Shown here piece by piece: positions 25,491-36,291 of a stretch of DNA of 62,661 nt; positions within the stretch are counted from its first letter, which is position 1, and every line of letters begins with the position of its first letter. The notes under the pieces were generated by a model that had not been told where the DNA came from, searched no databases, and worked only from the letters and a program-made list of their open reading frames with translations. The DNA is taken from the NCBI GenBank assembly GCA_050618055.1, contig JBNLVK010000275.1:1-62661 (forward strand). The letters are read 5' to 3'. The DNA is from CALDCK01 sp050618055. GTDB taxonomy: Bacteria; Myxococcota_A; UBA9160; SMWR01. The position numbers and the translations under genes were made by a program.

Positions 25491-28400
25491 ATGTCGGAAG
25501 GTACCCCGCCCACCCCGCCGCAGATGCCCCACAACGTCGATCGACCGCAGTCGGGCACGCAGCGGTTCGCGCGCTTCATCACGCGCAACCGCTTCCCCGT
25601 GGCGATGTTCCTGATCTTTTCGAGCCTCTTCTTCTTCTACCCGATCGCGAACACCGCCCTGCGCGCCGCGGGCTACACGATTCCGGGTCCCCACGTCCGC
25701 ATCAACACCGACGCGCGCTCCCTCTTCCCGGACCATCCCTACGTCCACGCCCAGGACAAGTTCGCGAAGACCTTCGGCAGCTCGTCGCTGGTGGCGCTGG
25801 CCGTCACCGTCGACGAGGGCACGATCTTCCGCCCCGACATCATCGCCGCCATCCGCGAGATCACGCGGGAGCTCGACGGCATCGGCTTCGACAGCCAGAC
25901 CGACGCCCGCGACGAGCTGCGCGACGAGCTGGAAGAGAGCGAGGCGTACACGCTCGAGGAGATCCGCGACATCCTCGACCAGCGCTATCCGCCCTACCCG
26001 GTGAACCACGACCAGATCCGCTCGTTCACCCACAACTCGACCCGCGTCTTCCAGATCATGCCCGACGGCGCGATCGAGCAGGACGTGCTGATGCCGAAGG
26101 TGCCGGAGACGCAGGAGGAGGCGGACGAGCTGCGCGAGCTGGTGCGCCAGAACCCGCCCGTGATCTTCGGCCGTCTGGTGGCCCGCGACGAGATGGGGGC
26201 TCTCATCACCGCCGGCTTCGTCACCGACCGCCTGTCGAGCCGCGAGACCTACATGGCGGTCTTCGACCACGTGCAGGGCATCAAGAAGAAATGGGAGGAG
26301 AAGATCCCAGGGCTGACGGTGCACGTCACCGGCGGACCCATCGGCGTCGGCTGGATCATCACCCACGCCTTCCAGATCCTGGGCTTCGTCCTGGCGACCA
26401 TCGCCATGATCTTCCTGCTGCTGTGGCTCTACTTCCGGCGCTGGCACGGGGTGTTCATCCCAGCCATCGCCGCCGCCATGACCGCGGTCTGGGGCCTGGG
26501 CTTCACCGGCTGGATGGGCATCACCTTCGACCCGCTGATCCTGGTGATCCCCATGATCATCACGGCGCGCGCCGTCTCCCACACGGTGCAGATGGCCGAG
26601 CGCTTCTTCGAGGACTACGAGGTGATGCTGCCGATGTACGGCGACCCGAAGGTCGCCCGCGTCGAGGTGGCGACCATCGCCATGGGCGAGCTCGTGGTCC
26701 CGGGCACGCTGGGCATCATCACCGACGTGGCCGGCCTGCTGGTGATCATGGTGACGTCGATCCAGCAGATGCAGGACCTGGCGGTGTTCGGCGCCTTCTG
26801 GGTGGCGTCGATCATCGTGACGGTGGAGATCCTCCACCCGATCCTCATCTGCTACATGCCGGCGCCGGAAGAACACGAGCACTTCCTGCCGGGCTTCATG
26901 GTGCGCTTCACCCGCTTCATCGGCGACATGACGACGCACCCCACCTGGAAGTACGTGATCGGCGGCGGCACGATCGTGCTGTTCGTCGTCTGCACCTACA
27001 TCGCGCTCTTCCACTCGAAGATCGGCGTGGCGACGCCGGGCACGCCGCTGTTGTGGCCGGACCACGAGTTCAACGTGGCGACCGCCGAGATCGCCGAGCG
27101 CTTCGGCGGCGTCGACTCGCTGGTGGTCTACTCCGACGGAGACCGGCCCAACGCCAGCGCCGACGCCGAGCCGATCAAGGCGATGGAGCGCTTCGAGCGC
27201 GCGCTGAAGGTCGACACCAACCTGGGCGCCTCGGTGTCGGTCGTGCCGTTCCTGCGCCAGATGTGGCGCATCAACCACTACGGCGACCCCAAGTGGTTCT
27301 TCGTGCCGGACCACCCGGGCACGGTGCGCGCCATGATCTTCCAGCTCCAGCAGAACGGAGCGCCGGGCTTCATGCGCCCCTTCATGACCGACGACGGGCG
27401 CAAGGCGAACATCGCGTTCTTCTACCCCGACCAGAAGGGCGACACGATCCTCTACGCCACCCACTACGCGGAGAAGTTCATCCGCGAGAACCCGCTGGGC
27501 GAGATCTCGATCCGCCTGTCCGAGGACCACGGCAACCCGGACGACGGCTTCTTCGAGACGGAGAACCTGCTGGACAAGTGGTACTACATGCTCGGGCCGC
27601 TGCTGCCGCCGCGGCACCACACGCTGACCGTACGCATCCGCCAGAAGGACGGCAGCTACCTGGAGGCGCCGGTCAAGCACGTCGACGCCGACGGGCTGCC
27701 CGAGTGGATCGACGAGTTCGCCGAAGAGGCGATGTACGACTACGAGGACGCGTCGGACGTCGACGAGGACGAGATCTTCACCTGGCCCGAGAACCTGGCC
27801 GAGTGGACGGCCGACGACGTGTCCCAGTGGTGGGAGAGCGAGGAGTACGGTATCCGCGCCGTCGAGACCCACACCAAGAACCTGATCGTCGCCGACCTGA
27901 AGGCGGTCGATCCGGTTCCGCGCTACCAGCCGACCAACTCGTGGACGCGCGGCGTGCAGTTCGTGATGGCCGGCGGCTCGATGGGCATCCTGGCCGCCAT
28001 CAACGACGAGGTCGAGCGCAGCCACGTCGCGAACATCTCGCTGATCTTCTTCGTGATCTTCGTGCTGCACTCGGTGACGTACAAGTCGGTGCCGTCGGGC
28101 GCGATCATCCTGCTCCAGATCGCCACCGCGACCATGATCTCGCTGGCCTACATGGCCGTGCGCGGCATCGGCCTGAACATCAACACGCTGCCGGTGCAGT
28201 CGGTGGGCGTGGGCATCGGGGTGGACTACGCCATCTACATCGTCGACCGCATACGCCAGGAGGTGGCGGACACGGCGGACATCGACGAGGCGGTGAGACG
28301 CGCGGTGCGCACCACCGGCATGGCGGTGACCTTCACCGCCACCACCATCACCGGCGGCATCGTGCTCTGGGTGTTCTCGGACCTGCGCTTCCAGGCGGAG

Positions 28401-28586
28401 ATGGCCTACCTGCTCGTGATCCTGATGATCCTGAACATGTTCGGCGCCATCACGGTCGTGCCGTCCTTCTACTCGATCCTGCGCCCCAAGGTGGCGACGG
28501 CACTGTTGACCGAGGAGCAGAAGGAGGCCATCCGCATCCAGAAGGAGCGCGAGAAGCAGCTGGGCCTCCGCGACGCCGACGAGTAG
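25491..28586 (+). CDS. RND superfamily (MMPL-type) permease
   Basis: Giant inner-membrane transporter of 1031 residues with two homologous halves. Each half has one helix, a large periplasmic domain, then five more helices: helix 1 at PVAMFLIFSSLFFFYPIAN, cluster at residues about 300-470 (ILGFVLATIAMIFLLLWLYF), a second set at about 485-510 and 820-1000 including VGVGIGVDYAIYIVDRIRQE, the conserved RND helix 4 with its Asp. There is no adjacent periplasmic adaptor or outer-membrane channel gene, which suggests an MMPL/HAE3-like exporter of lipids or hydrophobic compounds. Acidic insert DYEDASDVDEDEIFTWPENL near residue 755 is unusual. Confidence 0.88.
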   Translation: MSEGTPPTPPQMPHNVDRPQSGTQRFARFITRNRFPVAMFLIFSSLFFFYPIANTALRAAGYTIPGPHVRINTDARSLFPDHPYVHAQDKFAKTFGSSSLVALAVTVDEGTIFRPDIIAAIREITRELDGIGFDSQTDARDELRDELEESEAYTLEEIRDILDQRYPPYPVNHDQIRSFTHNSTRVFQIMPDGAIEQDVLMPKVPETQEEADELRELVRQNPPVIFGRLVARDEMGALITAGFVTDRLSSRETYMAVFDHVQGIKKKWEEKIPGLTVHVTGGPIGVGWIITHAFQILGFVLATIAMIFLLLWLYFRRWHGVFIPAIAAAMTAVWGLGFTGWMGITFDPLILVIPMIITARAVSHTVQMAERFFEDYEVMLPMYGDPKVARVEVATIAMGELVVPGTLGIITDVAGLLVIMVTSIQQMQDLAVFGAFWVASIIVTVEILHPILICYMPAPEEHEHFLPGFMVRFTRFIGDMTTHPTWKYVIGGGTIVLFVVCTYIALFHSKIGVATPGTPLLWPDHEFNVATAEIAERFGGVDSLVVYSDGDRPNASADAEPIKAMERFERALKVDTNLGASVSVVPFLRQMWRINHYGDPKWFFVPDHPGTVRAMIFQLQQNGAPGFMRPFMTDDGRKANIAFFYPDQKGDTILYATHYAEKFIRENPLGEISIRLSEDHGNPDDGFFETENLLDKWYYMLGPLLPPRHHTLTVRIRQKDGSYLEAPVKHVDADGLPEWIDEFAEEAMYDYEDASDVDEDEIFTWPENLAEWTADDVSQWWESEEYGIRAVETHTKNLIVADLKAVDPVPRYQPTNSWTRGVQFVMAGGSMGILAAINDEVERSHVANISLIFFVIFVLHSVTYKSVPSGAIILLQIATATMISLAYMAVRGIGLNINTLPVQSVGVGIGVDYAIYIVDRIRQEVADTADIDEAVRRAVRTTGMAVTFTATTITGGIVLWVFSDLRFQAEMAYLLVILMILNMFGAITVVPSFYSILRPKVATALLTEEQKEAIRIQKEREKQLGLRDADE

Positions 28587-28632
28587 AACGGCTGACCGGG
28601 TTCGTCTGCGCCTCGGCGTTCGCCCGCCGCAA

Positions 28633-28686
28633 GCCGGGGCGGAAGCCCCGGCGCGCAGCGAGCCGAAGGCGAGCGAAGTCGAAAAG
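28633..28686 (+). terminator. Hairpin-plus-tail element after the RND permease
   Basis: Perfect 8-bp stem GCCGGGGC-GGAA-GCCCCGGC (28633-28652) with a GGAA tetraloop, 46 bases after the RND stop. It runs into a 36-nt tail (28651-28686) that is 30/36 identical to the tail at 15639-15674 and has the same orientation relative to its gene. No T tract. Confidence 0.45.
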
Positions 28687-28740
28687 GGAGAGCCCAGCGG
28701 AGCGGTGCACAAGACCCGTTTCGCGGCCGAGCGGCTCCGC

Positions 28741-29553
28741 CTACGCTTCGTCGCCCTCCACGAAGCGCAGGATGCGGGCGGCGTTCTCCTCCACGGCCTT
28801 GCCCGAGATGTCGATCACGCGCCAGCCCTGCTCGCGGTAGAGGCGGCGGGCGCGGCGCACCTCCTCGAGCAGCGCCTCCGGGTCGGCGTAGGTCGAGTAG
28901 GGGGGCGCTCCCAGCACGCGGATGCGCGCCTGGCGGATGGTGAGCAGCAGCGACGGGTCGACCGACAGGGCGAACACCTTGCGCGCGTCCAGGTCGAGCA
29001 GGCTGCGCGGCGGGTCGATGCCGGGCACGATCGGCACGTTGCCGGTCTTGTAGCCGCGCTGGGCCAGGTACATGGAGAGCGGCGTCTTGGAGGTGCGCGA
29101 GATGCCGGTCAGCACCAGGTCGGCGCGGTCCAGGGTGTGCAGGTTCGCGCCGTCGTCGTGCCGCACCGCGAACTCCACCGCCTCGACCCGCCGGTAGTAG
29201 TCGTCGGAGAAGCCGTGCAGCAGGCCCGGCTGCGAGCGCGGCTCGGCCGCCAGGTGGTCGGCGACCTTGGAGATCATGCCGCCCAGCACGTCGAAGGTCG
29301 GGACCCCGCGGCGCCCCGCCTCGTCGAGCAGCGCCCGCGCCACGCGCTTGTCCACCAGGGTGAAGACGATCAGCGCACCGGCCTTCTCGGCCTCTCCCAC
29401 CACCCGTCGGGCCAGGCTCTCGTGGCGGATGCCGCCGAAGCGCCGCAGCGTCCAGCCGACCTGGAACTGGGCCATGACGGCCTGGGCCACCGACGCCCCG
29501 GTGTCGCCGGTGCCGTCGGAGAGCACGAAGATCGGAGTGCGCTCCTGCTCCAT
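28741..29553 (-). CDS. ppsR: Putative phosphoenolpyruvate synthase regulatory protein (bifunctional kinase/pyrophosphorylase)
   Basis: DUF299 family protein of 270 residues, known to phosphorylate and reactivate PEP synthase or pyruvate phosphate dikinase on a Thr next to the catalytic His. N-terminus PIFVLSDGTGDTGASVAQAV is the family signature, and the P-loop-like motif GISRTSKTPLSMYLAQRGY (near residue 148) with NVPIVPG follows. ATG at 29553 lies 6 nt from a TACGCT -10. No ppsA or ppdK is in the window, so its target must be elsewhere. Divergent from leuS. Confidence 0.92.
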   Translation of the reverse strand: MEQERTPIFVLSDGTGDTGASVAQAVMAQFQVGWTLRRFGGIRHESLARRVVGEAEKAGALIVFTLVDKRVARALLDEAGRRGVPTFDVLGGMISKVADHLAAEPRSQPGLLHGFSDDYYRRVEAVEFAVRHDDGANLHTLDRADLVLTGISRTSKTPLSMYLAQRGYKTGNVPIVPGIDPPRSLLDLDARKVFALSVDPSLLLTIRQARIRVLGAPPYSTYADPEALLEEVRRARRLYREQGWRVIDISGKAVEENAARILRFVEGDEA

Positions 29554-29565
29554 GGCCAGAGCGTA
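29551..29565 (-). promoter_or_regulatory. -10 element TACGCT for ppsR, leaderless type
   Basis: Minus-strand TACGCT (plus 29560-29565) is followed by 6 nt and the ATG at 29553. On the other strand TTGACG (29580-29585) with a 17-nt spacer to CACTTT is a weaker candidate promoter for leuS. Confidence 0.4.
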
Positions 29566-29617
29566 GCCGCCCGGCTCCGTTGACGCGGGCAGCACGCGCC
29601 GGCACTTTCCCGCGACC

Positions 29618-32245
<2,628 letters not shown>

Positions 32246-32257
32246 AACGACGTTTTC

Positions 32258-32280
32258 GGGCCTCGGATCCGGCTTTTTTG
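32258..32280 (+). terminator. Possible leuS terminator
   Basis: An imperfect GC-rich hairpin around CCTCGGATCCGG runs directly into CTTTTTTG (T6 at 32274-32279), 29 bases after the leuS stop. The stem is weak, so this is tentative. Confidence 0.35.
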
Positions 32281-32352
32281 CGGACTCGACCGCGATTTCG
32301 GGCACCGGTCGCCGGTTTCCGGCCGAGGTGCACGCGAAAACGAGAATCTCGC

Positions 32353-32380
32353 TTGCGCAATCGCAGATCCGTGCTATAAT
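32353..32380 (+). promoter_or_regulatory. Sigma-70-type promoter before a structured leader
   Basis: TTGCGC (32353-32358), 16-bp spacer, consensus TATAAT (32375-32380). Predicted transcription start is near 32387. One of the two perfect -10 boxes I found in the window. Confidence 0.65.
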
Positions 32381-32406
32381 TTGCGGGTTGTTTCGAGACG
32401 TTTTTG

Positions 32407-32431
32407 CCCGCCGAAAGGCGGGTTTCGTGTT
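32407..32431 (+). terminator. Early hairpin with U-rich tail in the leader (attenuator or short-RNA end)
   Basis: CCCGCC-GAAA-GGCGGG (32407-32422) followed by TTTCGTGTTT. It lies only about 20-45 nt after the predicted transcription start, so it would either end a very short RNA or attenuate the downstream gene. A second small hairpin TCTGGA/TCCAGA follows at 32432-32452. Confidence 0.5.
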
Positions 32432-32529
32432 TCTGGACCTCTCCGCTCCAGACGGAACCGCGCGCCAGACGGCTCCATCCCGCCCCCCGATCACCCGATG
32501 AGAAGGGGGAACGAACGGGAGGACCGGAC

Positions 32530-32721
32530 GTGGCACGACGAGGAACCGCAGCGTCGCAGGAGGCCCGGGATCGCAGGGTCGAGAGCGCCCCGCTCGAGCC
32601 GGTCGGCACGGTGATCCGCGAGCTGACCCATCCCTCCGGCGAAGTGGTCCGGGTGGAGGTCCCGGTCTACCCGCCCTTCCGGCTGAAGAGCGACGCCGAG
32701 CGCGAAGCCGCCTCGGGCTGA
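32530..32721 (+). CDS. Small protein of unknown function (63 residues)
   Basis: Starts at GTG 32530 behind GGGAGG (8 nt away). The N-terminus is basic (ARRGTAASQEARDRR), and the second half reads VGTVIRELTHPSGEVVRVEV then PVYPPFRLKSDAERE, a likely small beta-hairpin domain. No family recognised. The strong promoter and long structured leader (about 143 nt) suggest that it is a real, well-expressed and possibly regulated gene. Confidence 0.6.
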   Translation: MARRGTAASQEARDRRVESAPLEPVGTVIRELTHPSGEVVRVEVPVYPPFRLKSDAEREAASG

Positions 32722-32734
32722 GCGCGCCGGGGCG

Positions 32735-33034
32735 CTAGGGGCGGCTCGCCGCCCGGGCCCGCGTCAGCTCGCCCGGCGTCGGATCACGCCGCGTCTGCGG
32801 ACCCTGCCAGGGCTCGCCCTGCCGGAGCTCGCGCAGGGCCAGCTCCCGGGCGCGCCGCCGCAGCCACCAGACCGCGCCGCCGATCATGCCCAGCGGCAGC
32901 ACCGACAGGAAGCCGGTGGTCCACAGGAAGGCGTAGCGCGTCTCCTCGGTCTGGCCGCCGATGCAGACGGCGCAGGCCGCCGCCGTGGTGGGCAGCAGCA
33001 GGCCGATCAGGAGAGCGGAGAGCAGGACACGCAT
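32735..33034 (-). CDS. Small membrane protein of the oxidase operon (CAVC motif)
   Basis: Protein of 99 residues: signal/anchor RVLLSALLIGLLLPTTAAA, then the exported motif CAVCIGGQTEETRYAFLWTT, a second helix (GFLSVLPLGMIGGAVWWL) and a basic cytoplasmic tail. The CxxC just after the first helix could bind copper or form a disulfide. The ATG at 33034 overlaps the stop of the second subunit III gene (ATGA), so it belongs to the cytochrome oxidase operon as its last gene. A role in oxidase assembly is inference. Confidence 0.7.
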   Translation of the reverse strand: MRVLLSALLIGLLLPTTAAACAVCIGGQTEETRYAFLWTTGFLSVLPLGMIGGAVWWLRRRARELALRELRQGEPWQGPQTRRDPTPGELTRARAASRP

Positions 33035-33627
33035 CACAGGTACACCACACCGTAGAGGATCGGCCAGATGCCCACCACGAAGTACCAGAACACCTCGGCG
33101 GTGGCGAGCTGGCTGGACGCGAGCCAGCCGCGCTGGATCCGCTGCCAGGTGTGGGCCAGCACGGCGAGGGCGGCCAGCGCGTGCAGGCCGTGGATGCCGA
33201 CGATCAGGTAGAAGAAGCCGCCGAGGGCACTGGAGGTGAGCGTCAGGCCCTGGCCGATCAGGGCCACCCACTCGGCGCCCTGGGCGACGACGAACCAGCC
33301 GCCCAGCAGCATGGCGGCCAGCAGCGGCGTCTTCGCCCCCTCGCGGTCGCGCTGGTAGCGCCGCCGCGCCACGAACAGCATCACGCCCGACAGCAGCAGC
33401 GCCGCGGTGTTGAGCGCCGTCTCCTCGAGGGGCAGCCGGGGCTGGTCCGGCGGCGGCCAGACGGTCGCGCCGGAGCGGATGATCGTGAAGGCGCTGATCA
33501 GGCCCGCGAACAGCATCGTCTCGGTGAAGACGAAGATCAGCATGCCCATCACGCCGTTGGGAACCAGCGGCTCCCGCCGGCTCTCGGAGACGACGCGGAT
33601 GGTCGGATGCTGGATGCGGGTCGCCAT
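33034..33627 (-). CDS. Second cytochrome c oxidase subunit III-like protein
   Basis: Haem-copper oxidase subunit III family protein of 197 residues with five predicted helices. Landmarks: GVMGMLIFVFTETMLFAGLI, GGFFYLIVGIHGLHALAALA and the C-terminal VFWYFVVGIWPILYGVVYL. It is a paralogue of the subunit III gene at 34007 in the same operon, not a fragment. Why an oxidase locus should carry two such proteins is unclear; the copy may replace the first under other conditions or serve in assembly. Confidence 0.85.
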   Translation of the reverse strand: MATRIQHPTIRVVSESRREPLVPNGVMGMLIFVFTETMLFAGLISAFTIIRSGATVWPPPDQPRLPLEETALNTAALLLSGVMLFVARRRYQRDREGAKTPLLAAMLLGGWFVVAQGAEWVALIGQGLTLTSSALGGFFYLIVGIHGLHALAALAVLAHTWQRIQRGWLASSQLATAEVFWYFVVGIWPILYGVVYL

Positions 33628-33640
33628 GGGGGGCGCCTCT

Positions 33641-34000
33641 CTAGTGGTGGCCGGCTCCCGGGTCGGCGGTCTCGCCGGCAGCGTGGGCGGCCGCGGCGGC
33701 CTTCCAGGCCGGCTTCACCCAGCCCGCGCCCTCGTCCTTCATCACGTCCGGCGAGGTGCCGGCGAAGAAGAGGAACATGAAGACCAGCGAGGTGGCCACC
33801 AGGTAGGGAATGAAGCGCGGCGTCAGGTTGATGTGCATGAAGTGCTTCGCCACCAGGTAGGCCTTCACGACGGCGATCCCGAAGGCGGTGACCAGGGTGA
33901 GCCAGCGGATCCCGAACTCGGGGCCGATGACGCTGACCACCAGCAGGCCCAGCAGGATCGCCCAGATCTTGACGTAGTTCGTGTGGTGTTCTTCGGACAT
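33641..34000 (-). CDS. Cytochrome c oxidase subunit IV
   Basis: Prokaryotic COX4-type subunit of 119 residues. Three helices: YVKIWAILLGLLVVSVIGPE, WLTLVTAFGIAVVKAYLVAK and IPYLVATSLVFMFLFFAGTS. The pattern KAYLVAKHFMHI is typical. The C-terminal 35 residues are an Ala/Gly/His-rich tail (AAAAHAAGETADPGAGHH). Seven bases after the subunit III stop. Confidence 0.85.
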   Translation of the reverse strand: MSEEHHTNYVKIWAILLGLLVVSVIGPEFGIRWLTLVTAFGIAVVKAYLVAKHFMHINLTPRFIPYLVATSLVFMFLFFAGTSPDVMKDEGAGWVKPAWKAAAAAHAAGETADPGAGHH

Positions 34001-34006
34001 GGTTCC

Positions 34007-34576
34007 CTACTTCGCGATGTACAGGAGCGGGAAGAGGAAGATCCAGACGACGTCGACGAAGTGCCAGTAGATGCCGATCAGCTCGACGCGGTGGAGTTCC
34101 AGGTTCTTACGGGCGCTGTTGGCGACGATCACCATGATGATCGCGCCGGCGATCACGTGCAGGGCGTGGAGCCCGGCGGCCGTGTAGTAGAAGGACCAGA
34201 AGGTGTCCGACGTGATCGTGTAGCCGTGGCTGATCTCGGTGTACCACTCGTAGGCCTTCACGCAGGTGAAGGTCAGGGCGCCGCCGACCGTGTACATCAG
34301 GAACTGGGCGGCCTTGGGTCCGTTGCCCTTCTCGGCCTCCCGGTGGGCCAGCACCGCCGTCAGGCTCGACGTCAACAGCACGAAGGTGTTGAAGGCGCCG
34401 ATCATGGTGTTCGTGTACGCGGCCTGCACCGCGAACGAGTCGTGGGCGAGGCGGTGCATGATGTAGGAGGCGAGCAGCCCCCCGAAGATCACGATCTCCG
34501 AGACGACCACCCACCAGACGGCCAGGAGGCCGGTGGGCATGCCCGCGGCGGAGCGTGTGGTTGCAATCGGTCTCAT
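34007..34576 (-). CDS. ctaE: Cytochrome c oxidase subunit III
   Basis: Five-helix subunit III of 189 residues that stabilises the catalytic core. Conserved elements: WWVVVSEIVIFGGLLASYIM, KAYEWYTEISHG, FWSFYYTAAGLHALHVIAGA and the C-terminal YWHFVDVVWIFLFPLLYI. It follows subunit I by 18 bases. Confidence 0.92.
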   Translation of the reverse strand: MRPIATTRSAAGMPTGLLAVWWVVVSEIVIFGGLLASYIMHRLAHDSFAVQAAYTNTMIGAFNTFVLLTSSLTAVLAHREAEKGNGPKAAQFLMYTVGGALTFTCVKAYEWYTEISHGYTITSDTFWSFYYTAAGLHALHVIAGAIIMVIVANSARKNLELHRVELIGIYWHFVDVVWIFLFPLLYIAK

Positions 34577-34594
34577 TGCGCTTCCGGGTCCTCT

Positions 34595-36289
34595 CTAGTT
34601 GGGGACGTGCTGCGGCCAGTAGTCCTCTTCACGGTCCGGGTGGTTGTACTCGTAGGGACCGCGGTAGACCGTGGGCAGCTCGGGCCAGTTGCCGTGGGGC
34701 GGCGGCGACTCGGCCGACCACTCCAGGGTGTTGGAGTTCCAGGGGTTCTTGCCGGCCTTCTTGCCGTTCCGGAGGCTGCTGAAGAAGTTGTAGATGAACA
34801 CCAGCTGGAAGGCGAGCATCACCAGCAGCGACACCGTCGCGACCACGCGGAAGCCCTGGAACTGCACCAGCTCCGGGAAGTTCGTGTAGTCGTAGATGCG
34901 CCGGTGCTGGCCGGCGGCGCCGGTGATGAACAGCGGGATGAAGATCAGGTTGAAGGGGATGACGGTCCCCCAGAAATGGATCTTCCCCAGCGTCTCGTTC
35001 AGCATCCGACCGAACATCTTCGGGTACCAGAAGGTGACGCCCGTGAACGTCCCGATGATGGCGATCGGGAAGAACGTGTAGTGGAAGTGGGCCAGCACGA
35101 AGTAGGTGTCGTGCAGGTAGATGTCCGCTCCGCTGGCGCCCAGGAAGATGCCGGTCACGCCGCCGATCAGGAAGGTGGCGATGAACGACAGGGCCCAGAG
35201 CATGGGCGTGGTGAAGCGGATCGATCCGCCGTACAGCGTGGCGATGTAGACGAACATCATCTCCGCGATCGGAATGGAGATGAGCAGCGTCGTCACCGTG
35301 AACACGTGGGCCATGCGCGGATCGATGCCGGCGATGAACTGGTAGTGGGCCCACACCGTGAAGGACAGCACGCCGGTGCCGATGGCGGTGTAGAGCACCG
35401 TCCGGTACGCGAAGAGCTTCTTGCGCGCGAAGACGGTGATCACGTCGGCGCACATGCCGACGGCCGGCAGCAGCACCACGTAGACCTCCGGGTGGCCGAA
35501 GAACCAGAACAGGTGCTGCCAGAGGATCGGATCGCCGCCCCGGTTCGGATCGAAGAAGGCGGTGCCGATCTGCTGGTCCATGAAGAGCATGACCGCGCCG
35601 GCGATCAGCGGGCCCACCGAGGCCATGAACAGGATGCTCGCGATCACGATCATCCAGACGACCATGGGCACGTCGTAGAGCTTCATGCCCTGGGCCCGCG
35701 AGTTCATGGCCGTGGTGACGAAGTTGATGCCTCCCAGCAGGAAGGCCACGAATTCCAGCGCCACCGCCACCAGCCAGATGCTCGAGCCCAATGGGGTGAG
35801 GCTGTACTCCGCCTTCGCCGACAGCGGCGGGTACGACGTCCAGGCGCCGCCGAAGCCGCCGCCGGGCACGAAGAAGGAGGCGATCAGCACGATCGCCGAG
35901 AGCAGGAAGATCTGGTAGCTGAGCCGGTTCAGCTTGGGGAAGACCATGTCGTCGCAGCCGATCATCAGCGGGATCAGGTAGTTCCCGAAGGCCGCGATCA
36001 GCACGGGCATGGCCACCCAGAAGATCATGATGGAGCCGTGGTTGGTGACCAGGGCGTTGTAGTCGTTCGGCGAGACCAGGCCGTAGCCGGGCACTTCCAT
36101 GCCGGGGAACGCCAGCTGCATGCGGAACGCGTAGGCCATGAAGCCGCCGATCAGCGCCATGGCCATGCCGGTGAACATGTACTGGAGCGCGATCACCTTG
36201 TGATCGGTGCTGAAGACGTACTTGCTCCAGAAGCTCTGCTCGTGGTGGTGGTCGTCGTGCGCTTCGGCGGGGGCGACGGGTTCGGCCAT
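34595..36289 (-). CDS. ctaD: Cytochrome c oxidase subunit I
   Basis: Catalytic haem-copper subunit of 564 residues, twelve helices, reducing oxygen to water and pumping protons. Haem a ligand in TNHGSIMIFWVAMP; CuB and cross-linked Tyr in FWFFGHPEVYVVLLPAVG; distal ligands in HDTYFVLAHFHYTFF. The Glu of HPEVY needed for the D-type proton path is present, while the following LPAVG differs from the usual LPGFG. His-rich N-terminus (AHDDHHHEQ). ATG 36289 lies 2 bases after the subunit II stop. Confidence 0.96.
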   Translation of the reverse strand: MAEPVAPAEAHDDHHHEQSFWSKYVFSTDHKVIALQYMFTGMAMALIGGFMAYAFRMQLAFPGMEVPGYGLVSPNDYNALVTNHGSIMIFWVAMPVLIAAFGNYLIPLMIGCDDMVFPKLNRLSYQIFLLSAIVLIASFFVPGGGFGGAWTSYPPLSAKAEYSLTPLGSSIWLVAVALEFVAFLLGGINFVTTAMNSRAQGMKLYDVPMVVWMIVIASILFMASVGPLIAGAVMLFMDQQIGTAFFDPNRGGDPILWQHLFWFFGHPEVYVVLLPAVGMCADVITVFARKKLFAYRTVLYTAIGTGVLSFTVWAHYQFIAGIDPRMAHVFTVTTLLISIPIAEMMFVYIATLYGGSIRFTTPMLWALSFIATFLIGGVTGIFLGASGADIYLHDTYFVLAHFHYTFFPIAIIGTFTGVTFWYPKMFGRMLNETLGKIHFWGTVIPFNLIFIPLFITGAAGQHRRIYDYTNFPELVQFQGFRVVATVSLLVMLAFQLVFIYNFFSSLRNGKKAGKNPWNSNTLEWSAESPPPHGNWPELPTVYRGPYEYNHPDREEDYWPQHVPN

Positions 36290-36291
36290 GG

